Source of the DNA: Salegentibacter sp. R32
Lineage (GTDB): Bacteria > Bacteroidota > Bacteroidia > Flavobacteriales > Flavobacteriaceae
NCBI RefSeq assembly: GCF_008692195.1
Contig: NZ_RXOM01000004.1
Span: 53,823 to 117,822 of the forward strand
DNA length: 64,000 nt
Direction: 5' to 3'
Below, piece after piece: positions 27,599-37,100 of this stretch. Position 1 is the stretch's first letter; every line of letters starts with the position of its first letter. The notes beneath the pieces are model-generated. The model was not told the DNA's origin. It saw nothing but the letters and a program-made list of their open reading frames with translations, and searched no databases. The translations under genes were made by a program, and so were the position numbers.

Positions 27599-27682
27599 GC
27601 TCGGGTGGTGGAATTGGTAGACACGTTGGACTTAAAATCCAATGAACATTAGTTCGTACGGGTTCAAGTCCCGTCCCGAGTA
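27599..27682 (+). tRNA. tRNA-Leu (TAA)
   Basis: The 84-nt class II tRNA has an acceptor GCTCGGG pairing with CCCGAGT at 27675-27681 (first pair G-T). The anticodon stem TTGGA/TCCAA closes the loop CTTAAAA with anticodon TAA. A variable arm follows (GAACATTAGTTC), and the T arm has GGGTTCAAGTCCC. The discriminator is A and CCA is not encoded. A strong terminator begins 4 nt downstream. Confidence 0.95.
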
Positions 27683-27685
27683 CTC

Positions 27686-27723
27686 AAACCCTCTTTAATC
27701 TTATGATTTTAGAGGGTTTTTTG
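27686..27723 (+). terminator. intrinsic terminator of the tRNA operon
   Basis: AAACCCTCT (27686-27694) pairs with AGAGGGTTT (27711-27719) and a T run follows. A diverged copy of the same sequence occurs at 28946-28985, on the other side of the ATPase gene. Confidence 0.85.
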
Positions 27724-27741
27724 TTTTTAGAAAAACAAAAC

Positions 27742-28857
27742 CTATTTTAAAAATTCTCTAAAATTCTCTTTGTTCACAATTTCTATTCCAGAATTGTAAG
27801 TCTCGACAAAGGCTTTAGGGATTTTTACTTTACTTTTTGGGTTCCATTTAATTTCAAAAGCTTTGAGTTTTCCAGCTTCTTCTTCTACATAATCAATTTC
27901 TTGTTGTGATACAGTCCTCCAGAAATAACCCTTTGCTAGTGAACCACTATAAGCATTATGTTTTAACCTTTCGGCGATCATGAAATTTTCCCATAAATTA
28001 CCTTTATCTTGACGAATATCCATTGGATTTAAATCACCTATAATCATATTTCTGACTCCAGTATCATAGAAATATATTTTTTGATTGGTCTTTATTTCGT
28101 TTCGTAAGTTCTTACTAAAACTGGGAAGTTTAAAGATGACGTATGCTTGGCAGAGTAAATCAATATAAGCAGCTACAGTTTTTTTATCAATACTCAATAG
28201 TTGTGATAGTTCGTTATAACTAACTTCACTACCTATTTGATAAGCAAGGGCTCGTAAAAGTTTTTCTAAGATTTCGGGTTTACGGATGCCTCCATAACTA
28301 AGTATATCTTTATATAAATAACTATCAGTTAGTTGTTTTAAGATATCTTTTTCTTCTCCAAAATTAGTAATAACATCAGGATACATACCATAAATAATCC
28401 TTAATTCTAATTGCTGTTCGGCTTTAAGGTAGCCTACATTCAATTCAAATTCAGTCCAAGATATTGGATATAGCTGATATTCCCATTTTCTACCAGTGAG
28501 CGGTTCTTGTGTATGATTATTTAGTTCGAAGGCAGATGATCCGCTAACCAATAACTGAACGGGTTTAAGTTGATCTGTTATTAGTTTTAAGGTTACCCCA
28601 ATATTATCTATGCGTTGGGCCTCATCTATAAAAACAATTTTTGAATTACCGATAATATTTTTTAACTGTTCTAAATTAGGGTTGAAAAGTAATTTCCTAA
28701 CAGTGGGATCATCACCATTTAAAAATAGGTATTCTTTATCTGCTAATAACTTATTGAAAAGTGTGGTTTTACCTACTTGACGCGGGCCAATTAAAAGAAT
28801 TGCCTTGCCAGATCCAAAACGATTTTCTATTTTTTCTTCTAAACTTCTTTCAATCAT
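27742..28857 (-). CDS. AAA ATPase with DUF4143 domain
   Basis: The 371-residue protein has an AAA_14 ATPase domain: Walker A LIGPRQVGKTTLFNKL (about residues 17-32), Walker B IVFIDEAQRI, and the sensor-like VSGSSAFEL. After it, residues about 190-360 form DUF4143, with a winged-helix-like segment (LSQLLSIDKKTVAAYIDLL), the YFYDTGVRN strand and a nuclease-like core ending EIDYVEE...KAFEIKW. The family is abundant and patchily spread in bacteria and archaea; its role is unproven. It is inserted behind tRNA-Leu, converges on the tRNA terminator, and has a 48-bp near-palindrome just upstream of its start. Confidence 0.85.
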   Translation of the reverse strand: MIERSLEEKIENRFGSGKAILLIGPRQVGKTTLFNKLLADKEYLFLNGDDPTVRKLLFNPNLEQLKNIIGNSKIVFIDEAQRIDNIGVTLKLITDQLKPVQLLVSGSSAFELNNHTQEPLTGRKWEYQLYPISWTEFELNVGYLKAEQQLELRIIYGMYPDVITNFGEEKDILKQLTDSYLYKDILSYGGIRKPEILEKLLRALAYQIGSEVSYNELSQLLSIDKKTVAAYIDLLCQAYVIFKLPSFSKNLRNEIKTNQKIYFYDTGVRNMIIGDLNPMDIRQDKGNLWENFMIAERLKHNAYSGSLAKGYFWRTVSQQEIDYVEEEAGKLKAFEIKWNPKSKVKIPKAFVETYNSGIEIVNKENFREFLK

Positions 28858-28861
28858 ATTT

Positions 28862-28909
28862 AGGGAATATAATCCCCAAATATAGCTATTTTTAGGGATT
28901 ATATTCCCT
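28862..28909. promoter_or_regulatory. 48-bp near-perfect palindrome before the AAA/DUF4143 gene
   Basis: The outer arms AGGGAATATAATCCC (28862-28876) and its exact complement (28895-28909) enclose a core centred on ATAGCTAT. Comparing the 48 bp with its own reverse complement, 44 positions agree. It starts 4 nt upstream of the ATPase start codon. It could be an operator for autoregulation, a replication or recombination site, or a strong RNA hairpin masking the start. Confidence 0.8.
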
Positions 28910-28945
28910 GAAAATTATTTTTGATTTTAATTTTAGAAATTTAAT

Positions 28946-28985
28946 CCTCTTTAATCCTTCGATTTTCAAGGTTTTTTGTGTTTTA
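28946..28985. repeat. diverged second copy of the tRNA-Leu terminator sequence
   Basis: The sequence begins CCTCTTTAATC, then has GATTTT and TTTTTTG at the same spacing as in 27690-27729. I count about 34 of 40 matches with one 1-nt gap. The two copies are direct repeats bracketing the ATPase gene and its palindrome. This fits insertion with target duplication or capture of a tRNA-adjacent segment, although T-rich sequences can match by chance. Confidence 0.5.
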
Positions 28986-29067
28986 TCATTTTGATCCATA
29001 AGTAACCAATCTGAAAATTAATCAAATCTATTCATTCTTCTTATTTTTATCGGCAAATCGTAGTGAT

Positions 29068-30138
29068 ATGAATTTTTTTAAGCAGATATTAATTCTTCAG
29101 TTTTTATTCATTTGTGCTTTTACTTCAGCACAAGATTCCATTCAAAATCAATCTTCAGAAAAATATATTATTGGGATTACGCCTACGCCTCCTTTTGTGG
29201 TAAAAGCTCCTAATGGATTTTCCGGTTTGAGTATTGAATCTTGGGAAATGGTAAATAAAAAGTTGGGATGGAATTACGAATACAAAACCTATACTTCTTT
29301 AGCTGAATTGCTTCAGGCAGTGGAAAAAGGAGAAGTAGATTTCAGCATTAACCCGATTACGGTTACAGACCAACGCATGGAGAAAATGGATTTTTCACAA
29401 CCTTATTTTATTTCGCATACGGCCATTGCTCAAAAGAAAAAATCGAATGCTTTGGCAGTGGTAAAAAACTTATGGAGCTGGGAATTTATTTCGGCGATTC
29501 TCGTTCTGATTGGCGTGATTTTTATTTTCGGTTTCTTGGTTTGGTTGTTTGAACGAAGAAAAAACCCGGAAGAATTTGGCGGCAAAGGTTTTCAGGGAAT
29601 TAAAGAAGGATTTTGGTGGAGTGCTGTCACGATGACCACCGTGGGTTATGGCGATAAATCTCCGCAAACCACCGGCGGCCGTGTGATTGGCTTGGTGTGG
29701 ATGTTTATGGCCATCATCATTATCTCCAGTTTAACGGCAAGTATTGCTTCTTCTTTAACAGTAGAAAGCATCAATAATGAAATTAATTCCGTGGCAGATT
29801 TAGACCGTTTTAATGTAGTAACGGTAGGAAGTTCAAGTTCGCAAGAGTTTTTAAATCTGTATCAAATTAATCACGATGAAGTGGCGAATGGTGCAAACGG
29901 AATAAAATATCTGGTAGAGCATCCTAACGATTTGTTTATTTACGACCAACCAATTTTAACGTACGAAGTTGAACGTCAGCAATTGCAGGACGACATTCAA
30001 GTATTGGAAAAAACCTTGAAGAAAGATTATTTTAGTTATAGTTTTCCGAAGAATTCAACGTTAATAAAACAAATAGACCCTGTGCTTATTAGTACCATGA
30101 AAACTATGGAATGGAGCCGATTGATGGAGGATTATTAG
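29068..30138 (+). CDS. GluR0-like ligand-gated potassium channel
   Basis: The 356-residue protein has a signal peptide (residues 1-22), the first half of a periplasmic binding-protein-like ligand domain (about 30-125, with ITPTPPFV and [24 protein letters not shown]), a transmembrane helix (about 139-160), a pore loop with the potassium filter TTVGYGD at residues 190-196, a second helix (about 208-228) and the second half of the ligand domain (about 232-356). This order is that of prokaryotic ionotropic glutamate receptors such as GluR0. Databases often label such genes only as substrate-binding proteins. The ligand is probably an amino acid. It is monocistronic. Confidence 0.88.
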   Translation: MNFFKQILILQFLFICAFTSAQDSIQNQSSEKYIIGITPTPPFVVKAPNGFSGLSIESWEMVNKKLGWNYEYKTYTSLAELLQAVEKGEVDFSINPITVTDQRMEKMDFSQPYFISHTAIAQKKKSNALAVVKNLWSWEFISAILVLIGVIFIFGFLVWLFERRKNPEEFGGKGFQGIKEGFWWSAVTMTTVGYGDKSPQTTGGRVIGLVWMFMAIIIISSLTASIASSLTVESINNEINSVADLDRFNVVTVGSSSSQEFLNLYQINHDEVANGANGIKYLVEHPNDLFIYDQPILTYEVERQQLQDDIQVLEKTLKKDYFSYSFPKNSTLIKQIDPVLISTMKTMEWSRLMEDY

Positions 30139-30151
30139 AATATCACAAAAA

Positions 30152-30179
30152 CCCTCCCGGTAAAATATACCTAAGAGGG
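30152..30179 (+). terminator. candidate terminator after the channel gene
   Basis: CCCTC (30152-30156) pairs with GAGGG (30175-30179) and GGTA with TACC inside. It starts 13 nt after the channel stop. The following T tract is weak, so termination efficiency is uncertain. Confidence 0.45.
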
Positions 30180-30210
30180 CTTTCTGAAAAGTAAAAGTGA
30201 AAAGTAAATT

Positions 30211-31125
30211 TTAGTCGAGTGTCCGTTCAGGATAATCTGTAATTATAGCATCTACTCCTAATTCTTTGAGTTTGCTAATATCTTCTGCGTGATTTACCGT
30301 CCAGGGAATAAGTTTCATTTGTTTTTGATGTACCTTTTCTACTATTGATTTTTCTGAAATTATCTTGTAGTAAGGGCTGTATATTTGAGGTAGAAAACTC
30401 AGTTTTTCTAAATTTTCTTCTAAGCTTCCTCCAGATACTAGATAGGCTAACTCTACCTCTGGATAGTTTTTATGAATTATTTCCAACACTTGCGTATCAA
30501 AAGATTGCAAATTCATTTTCTTTTCAATTTTTTTCTCTTTAATGACCTGCATTACTAAATTTACAAATTCTTCCGGTGAGGGTTGTGATTTCCCGTATTC
30601 TTTTGCATCAGATTTAATCTCGATATTATATTTTACAGTAGGTATTTTTTCTTTTTTTATAAAAGCTTCAACCGTGTCGACTACCTCTGTAAGTAAGGGT
30701 TTATATGTTTTGAGTTTTTTTTGCTTCGGAAATTTTTTATTTCCTCTGGAACCTGAATCAAATTGCTTGATGCTATCATAATTCATCTGAAATAAGTTGA
30801 AGTTTTTTTCTTCTTCTTTAGAAATAGGTTTTTCGTCAGGTTGAAGCATGTAAAGCGATGACATAAAAGCTTCGTGAGAAACCACCACTTGACGATCTTT
30901 AGAAATGACCACGTCCATTTCTATCACATCTACGCCTTTTTTTAGAGCACTTAAAAATGCCGGAATTGTATTTTCCGGAAAATTACCACGATCACCGCGA
31001 TGCCCCTGTACTTTTACTTTTTTCATAGAGGAAGCTTCAAACTCGACATTTTCTTTAGAGGATTTTTTGCAAGCAACAACTAACAAGGCATATATTATTA
31101 AATATACTATTTGTTTAAATTTCAT
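30211..31125 (-). CDS. glycerophosphodiester phosphodiesterase lipoprotein
   Basis: The 304-residue protein has a lipoprotein signal with VACKKS. The GDPD domain begins GHRGDRGNFPENTIPAF (about residues 41-57), with the His/Arg/Glu/Asn catalytic group, and continues with VIEMDVVISKD (metal-binding Glu and Asp) and YNIEIKSD. It ends with the typical GVDAIITDYPE. It hydrolyses glycerophosphodiesters to glycerol-3-phosphate and an alcohol, here at the cell surface or in the periplasm. It is the last gene of the sigma-FecR-SusCD locus, 12 nt after the metallophosphoesterase gene. Confidence 0.92.
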   Translation of the reverse strand: MKFKQIVYLIIYALLVVACKKSSKENVEFEASSMKKVKVQGHRGDRGNFPENTIPAFLSALKKGVDVIEMDVVISKDRQVVVSHEAFMSSLYMLQPDEKPISKEEEKNFNLFQMNYDSIKQFDSGSRGNKKFPKQKKLKTYKPLLTEVVDTVEAFIKKEKIPTVKYNIEIKSDAKEYGKSQPSPEEFVNLVMQVIKEKKIEKKMNLQSFDTQVLEIIHKNYPEVELAYLVSGGSLEENLEKLSFLPQIYSPYYKIISEKSIVEKVHQKQMKLIPWTVNHAEDISKLKELGVDAIITDYPERTLD

Positions 31126-31137
31126 ATTGATAATAAT

Positions 31138-32706
31138 TTATTTCGTTGCTATTCGATAAGAACTTTTAGCGATAAATGTATTTCCGTACATATCTGTAGC
31201 TCTCACTTCTAGTAGATGTTTTCCTAAATCTAAATTAGTAGGAATTTTACTTTTCCAGATATGTTTACTTTCTATGGCGTCGCTTCCCCGCCTTCCTTCC
31301 ATCAGTTCTTCGGTTAAATCCCATTCATAGAGAGATACTTCGTAGGTAGGGTCTTGCATAAGAATATGTTGCATAGGCTGCCAATCTCCTTGATCTATTC
31401 TATATTCTAGTTTGTCGTTTTTGCTCCCCATAAAGAAATTGACAAAGATTCCAGATTTATTTCTTTTATCTTTTTCTACAATTTTAGGATGAAAAATTTC
31501 CATTTGATAATTTTTAGGTTTTCCCGCTACTTTGTAGTTTATCTGATATTTGTTTCCATTGAAGTGAATAAATGCATAACCTTTAGGGGTGCCATCCCTC
31601 ATGGTGGAAGTGGGTATGCCTTTCTTGTTTAATCTACCGGAATACCAATCACCGGAAGTGGTTCCTACATTATAGTGATGATGTGGTTTTTCTTGCAGCC
31701 ATCCTTCATCTTTCGTGAAAAAATCTTGTTTTTGTATATGTGTATGGGCAGAAAGTGAAAGAGTATTTGGATAATCTTTTAAAAGTTCGAATAAGCGAGC
31801 TCTATCTTCGTCTCTAAAGGCATCGTTCCAAGGTTCTGATAAAGGAATATGAAAAGCCAATACGATTAAATTCTCTTTGGGTACAAACTTTAAGTCATTC
31901 TCAATAAAATTGAATTGATCTTCTCTGAAACCACCCCAATAGCCTTTTTTATCTCTAGGATCTGGGTAAAGTACATCGTCCAAGATAATAAAATGAACTT
32001 TGCCGACATTAAAAGCATAATTAGCAGGGCCAAAATGAGCTTCGTAAGTTTCATCTGCGAACTGCTCATTGGTGGCATCAAAATTTAAATCATGATTTCC
32101 TAATACATTATACCACGGGATACCCACTTTTTGGGTAGCTTCTAAATAGGGTTGAAATAGGCTTAAATCGTTCCCTACCAGATCTCCTAAACTCAATCCG
32201 AAATTTACATCTTTAATTCCTTCTACTTCACTAACAATTCCTTTGGAGAAATAATCAACCTCTTCTTTTGTATAAGGTTGGGGGTCTCCAAAAATCAAAG
32301 CTGTAAAGTCATCATTTTCTTTTGAAGGAATAAGAGGGAAATCTATTTTCTTTGGAAGTTTCCCAGTGGCCTCCACTCCTTTAAATTTTAATACAGGCGA
32401 TCCTTTGGGTTTATGAATATAGTAAAATTGTGGAAGTTGGTTCTCGTTTACGGGAACCTGATAGCCGGCAGGTTTGATTACAGAAATAATAGCATCTTCG
32501 GTTACAGTAATTTCGTAATTTCCTTTTGGATTGGTAAGTACTACTTCAGTACCATTAGTAATAGCTACATTGGCAATACCTTGTTCTTTTCGATCTTGTT
32601 TGCCATTATGGTTTTTATCTTCAAAAACAGTTCCTTTAGCGGTATTTTGAGCTTTTAGATAAAGGCTTAGCAGAATTGCTAAGCCTGTAAAAATTACATT
32701 TTTCAT
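31138..32706 (-). CDS. exported calcineurin-like metallophosphoesterase
   Basis: I start at the ATG at 32706 (522 residues), which gives the signal peptide MKNVIFTGLAILLSLYLKAQ; the frame extends 11 codons further but without a signal. An N-terminal beta domain (about 20-100) resembles MetallophosN. The catalytic domain has FGDPQPY, LSLGDLVGND, LGNHDLNF and AHTHI in the standard order of the two-metal phosphoesterases. A C-terminal beta domain (about 360-520) follows. The family hydrolyses phosphomono- or diesters. It lies 11 nt from the SusD gene and beside a GDPD gene. Confidence 0.9.
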   Translation of the reverse strand: MKNVIFTGLAILLSLYLKAQNTAKGTVFEDKNHNGKQDRKEQGIANVAITNGTEVVLTNPKGNYEITVTEDAIISVIKPAGYQVPVNENQLPQFYYIHKPKGSPVLKFKGVEATGKLPKKIDFPLIPSKENDDFTALIFGDPQPYTKEEVDYFSKGIVSEVEGIKDVNFGLSLGDLVGNDLSLFQPYLEATQKVGIPWYNVLGNHDLNFDATNEQFADETYEAHFGPANYAFNVGKVHFIILDDVLYPDPRDKKGYWGGFREDQFNFIENDLKFVPKENLIVLAFHIPLSEPWNDAFRDEDRARLFELLKDYPNTLSLSAHTHIQKQDFFTKDEGWLQEKPHHHYNVGTTSGDWYSGRLNKKGIPTSTMRDGTPKGYAFIHFNGNKYQINYKVAGKPKNYQMEIFHPKIVEKDKRNKSGIFVNFFMGSKNDKLEYRIDQGDWQPMQHILMQDPTYEVSLYEWDLTEELMEGRRGSDAIESKHIWKSKIPTNLDLGKHLLEVRATDMYGNTFIAKSSYRIATK

Positions 32707-32717
32707 TTTGATATTTT

Positions 32718-34166
32718 TTAATCTTGGGTGTCCCACCAAACTTTAATGTTAATATCATCACTACCCCCAAGCATTTCTAATGCCTGTTGATAACCTTGAG
32801 GGTTTTCCACGGCCAAATCTGATGGGTAGTAAAAACGTGAAGGCATAACTCCATTGTTAAACATAGTAGAAGTAGTGGGTAACTCGGGCAGGCCGGTTCT
32901 TCTATATTCTAGCCATTGTTGATAGTCGGTAAAATATAGTGCGTAATATTTCTGAAGCATAATTTGCTCTAAGCTTCCATTATAGGCCGTAGTGTTGTTG
33001 TCAAAATAATTTTCAGGAATTTCTGCTCCCAATTGTTCTATGGCTGCAGTGACTCCATTAATATAATGTTCTTCAGCATTACTAATATAACCTCTTTGGG
33101 CTAATTCTGCATTAATAAATTCTACTTCAGCATAGGTAAGTAAGAATATTTGCATAGGATTTTCTACTTGTTGAATGTTGAAAGTAGAGGCTTCATAATT
33201 AAATTGAGATTCCGGTCCTTCATAAGCGCTAGGAATACCTACATAACCTATACTGGTTATTACGGAATCTATTTCTTGGGTCGCTTCTGTTGCAATAATA
33301 CTTCTTCTAGGATCTTCCCACTCATTTAAATGATCTAAAAAGAAAGAGGCAATTTTTGTACTTAACCTAAAATCTTGTGGTCGTCCCCACGGAGAGACAT
33401 TGGGTTCTACACCTGTAACCTGTAAAATGGCAGATTCTTCTGTGTTTTCAAAAACCGGATAAATTTCTGGGTTTTGTACTAGCTGTGTTAATTTTTGAAA
33501 AGCATTGGTTTCCTCTCTATTAGAGATTCTTAATAATAATCTCATGTGTAAAGAATTAGTGAATTTTTTCCAACGTACCACATCATTCTGAAATAGTATA
33601 TCCTCTAAATACACCATACTTTCTTCTTCATTGTATAACTGATTAGCTTCTTCTAAATCTTCTAAAATACTTTGATAGACAAATTCTTGAGAGTCAAAAG
33701 AAGGATAAAGAATATTTTCTTCTCCCATCACCGCTTCTGTCATTGGTACAGGACCAAATAAATCTGTAAGATTAGCATAGACCCAAGCTTTTAAGGTAAG
33801 GGCAATAGCTTTGTAGTTGTTGTCTTCAAAAGTGTCTGCAGCGGTTTGCATCTCTTGAATGTTTTTTAGCCAACGGTAATAATTGTTCCAGCTAGAACTG
33901 CCTATGTTCATACTCACATCATAACGGTGTAAGCCTCCAGAAACACTAGGAAAAGGAAGGGATACTTGCATTAAATTAAAGGTAATTGCATCTGCACGTC
34001 CAATATTATGAGAGGCTAAGCCATAAATAATAGGATTAAGTAAGGTGGCAGGACTTATTTCTTCAATCCGGTTAGGGTCAGCATTAATTTCTTCAAAATC
34101 ACTTGTACAACTTGATATGAGTATAAGTGTTAGAAAAAAAAGTATATAGTTTTTGAAATTTTTCAT
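32718..34166 (-). CDS. SusD/RagB-family outer-membrane lipoprotein (SusD-like 2)
   Basis: The 482-residue protein has a lipoprotein signal (LILISSCTSDFEEINADPNR). It is of the SusD-like type with FEEINADPN just after the cysteine, then helical TPR-like segments (NNYKAIALTLKAWVYANLTD) and the C-terminal YADVEF-like stretch LLTYAEVEFINAELAQRGY. It is the surface lid that binds substrate for the SusC channel encoded 10 nt upstream. The substrate is inferred from the two phosphodiesterases downstream. Confidence 0.9.
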   Translation of the reverse strand: MKNFKNYILFFLTLILISSCTSDFEEINADPNRIEEISPATLLNPIIYGLASHNIGRADAITFNLMQVSLPFPSVSGGLHRYDVSMNIGSSSWNNYYRWLKNIQEMQTAADTFEDNNYKAIALTLKAWVYANLTDLFGPVPMTEAVMGEENILYPSFDSQEFVYQSILEDLEEANQLYNEEESMVYLEDILFQNDVVRWKKFTNSLHMRLLLRISNREETNAFQKLTQLVQNPEIYPVFENTEESAILQVTGVEPNVSPWGRPQDFRLSTKIASFFLDHLNEWEDPRRSIIATEATQEIDSVITSIGYVGIPSAYEGPESQFNYEASTFNIQQVENPMQIFLLTYAEVEFINAELAQRGYISNAEEHYINGVTAAIEQLGAEIPENYFDNNTTAYNGSLEQIMLQKYYALYFTDYQQWLEYRRTGLPELPTTSTMFNNGVMPSRFYYPSDLAVENPQGYQQALEMLGGSDDINIKVWWDTQD

Positions 34167-34176
34167 AATAATAGAG

Positions 34177-37100
34177 TTATAAATTCATTTTTAAATTGAA
34201 ACCATAGGTGGCCGGAGATGGCATTTGTCCCATCTCTACCCCAGGCATCATACGATTACCGTTTAATGCTGCTGTTTCTGGATCATAAATAGGAAAATCA
34301 CTTACCACAGCCAAGTTTCTGCCATAAACTCCAAGTTGCATAGACCTTATAGCTGTATTTTGCAACCAATGTTGAGGTATATTATAAGATAAGCTTACTT
34401 CTCTTAACTTTAAGTAAGAAGCCTCAAAAGAATTAGACTCTACATTAGCTCGTCTATAATAACGGTTGTACCATTCTGGAGTAGTCACTTCTATAGTATT
34501 TGGAGAATACGTACCATCTTCATTTACTACAACACCATCGCCAACCATAGTCATCGTTTCTCTTCCCATTAGGTTAGAATTTAATTTTCCTTGTTGGGTG
34601 AGTTTATGATGGGTTTGCGAGTAAATAATTCCACCATATTGACCATCTAGCGTAAAACTAAAATTAAAATTACCGAATGATAATTGATTGTATAATCCTG
34701 CTCTCCAGTCTGGCATGGCATCACCAATATATTGAATATCTCCAGATTCAGGATAAGCCGGTAGGCCACCTTCGTCATATACAATTTCTCCTTCAGGGGA
34801 TCTTACAAAACCATATCCGTAGATAGCAGTGGGAGATTCTCCTACTTTTGCGATCATAGAAGCTTGTCCGCCTTCATCAATAATATATTGGTTTTCTATA
34901 TTATCAGGAAGATCAAAAACTTTTCCCCAGTTTCTAGACCAAGTTAAGGTAGATGTCCAATTAAGTTTTTCAGTTTTTAAAATTTTTCCGGTTAGGGTAA
35001 GCTCTATCCCTCTGTTTCTAACTTCACCAGCATTTAAAATAGCAGCATTATAACCGGTATTCCAGTTAAGGGGTACATCTATAATTTGGTTTTCTGTTGA
35101 AATTTGATAAACTGTCGCATCTAAATTAATACGATTATTAAATAGGCGAGCTTCTATACCGGTTTCAAAACTTGTTGAAATTTCTGGCTTGAATGTGCCA
35201 TTATATAGTGTTCCCGGAACAGTTGCAGAACTGGGAAAATCATTTTGGCTATAGTATTTGCGGGTTAAATAAGGGTCTGTATCGTTACCTACCTGCGCAT
35301 AAGAAAACCTATATTTTAAGTAATCTAAGGTATTATTAGAAAAATTAAACATATCAGATAAAATAAAGCTTACATTGGCAGATGGATAAAAGAAAGACCA
35401 ATTCTCTTTTGGTAGTGTACTTGACCAATCGTTTCTAGCAGTAAGGTCTAAGAAAACCTGATCTTTAAAAGAAAGTGTAAGAAGCCCGTATAAACTATTT
35501 ACTTCTTTATTGGTGTCTGAAGTATATAAAGATGGTGAATTTTGACCATTAGAAAGCTTATAAACATTTGGCACCACTAAACCGGTAACCGATGCGTTAT
35601 TGAGTCTTCTTTTTTCATTTCTAGAGTTTCCTCCTGTAGAAATTGATATATCTAGCGTTTTAGAAATTGGTCGGTCATAAGTAAGTAAAAAATCTGAATT
35701 TATTTCCTGTTTAAATACGTCTTGTGTTTGGTAATAACCTTCTGCATAACGATTTATACTATAGGGTCTTTTTTGTTCACGTTCTTGATTATAAGTGTTT
35801 ATAGCAGTTCTGAGCATCAAATTTAAATGAGGAGTTAATTGAATGTTAGCATTTATATTTCCTACGATTTGATGACTGTATAAAGTGTTAAGTGATTCAT
35901 AAGCAATTAAATAAGGATTGTCTATGTAAGAGCTAAAAGGTTGTATTTGTTGAAGGTTTTCTTGTCCATCTTGCCAAATTGGCCTTAACCAATCTAAATT
36001 TACATTGGGATTTTGAAAAATCATGAAATAAGCGATAGAGCCATTATTATATCCTGTACTTGGTAAATTATCGCTCCATTGATTATTGTAATTTACCGTT
36101 GCTCCTAAACTTATTTTATCAGAAATATTATATTTTGAATTAACAGAAGCGGTTATTCTTTCATAACCGGTATTTGGCATAATCCATTCATTTTTTGTGT
36201 GTCCTATAGACGCTCTCATAGAACCTTTTTCGCTACCCCCTTGAATTGAGACGTTATTTTGGTAGGTAACCCCAGTTCTCCAGAAATCTTTTCGGTTATC
36301 ATTATATGGTTGCCAAAGTTGCCTTTCTTCAGATTGTCCTTCTAAAGAGGGATCGTATTGATAAAAATATTGTCCGCTAAAAGCCGGCCCCCAGGCACTA
36401 CTTGTAGAACCAGTATTACTTCCATCTTCAGAAGCTCCATAAGAATAGTATAGTTCTCCTTCTTCATTGGTGTAATTATTTCCTTGACCGTATTTGTATT
36501 GATAGTCCGGCCATCGCTGAATAACATCAAAAGAAGTATTGGAGTTAATAGAAATACCTAAACCTTTTTGTTTTTTTCCAGATTTAGTAGTAATCATTAA
36601 AACTCCATTGGCTGCTCTACTGCCGTATAGTGCTGCTGCTCCTGGCCCTTTTAATACTGAAACACTTTCAATATCATCAAAGTTTAGATTAGAAATCCCG
36701 TTTCCGTAATCTATAGGAGAATCTTCTCCCATATACGCACTACTAGAACCAGACGTTGTCATTTCTGTATTTACAGGAACACCATCTACTACGATTAAGG
36801 CGTAATTACTGGTTAGATCAAAAGAACTATTTCCTCTTAATGTGATCTGTTGTGAATTAATAGGTCCTGATCCTGACGAAACAATATTCATTCCTGCGAC
36901 TTTTCCTTTTAATCCTGCCGACCAATTAGAGGGGGCCGTTTGAGCAAGATCTTTTGCAGCTAAAGTAGCTTGAGAGAAGCCTAACTTTTTTTCTTCTCGT
37001 TTTATACCCAAAGCAGTCACCACTACTTCATTTAGAACATTGTCATTTTCTTGTAAAGAAGTTTCTATAAATTTAGGCTCTGTGATATTTATTTCTTGAG

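Noticed and set aside
27742..28857. AAA/DUF4143 gene as part of a toxin-antitoxin or defence island
   Set aside because: It is a single gene with no partner; the neighbours are tRNAs and an unrelated channel gene.
29068..30138. Simple amino acid ABC transporter binding protein
   Set aside because: The binding domain is split by two membrane helices and a potassium selectivity filter, and no ABC permease or ATPase is adjacent.
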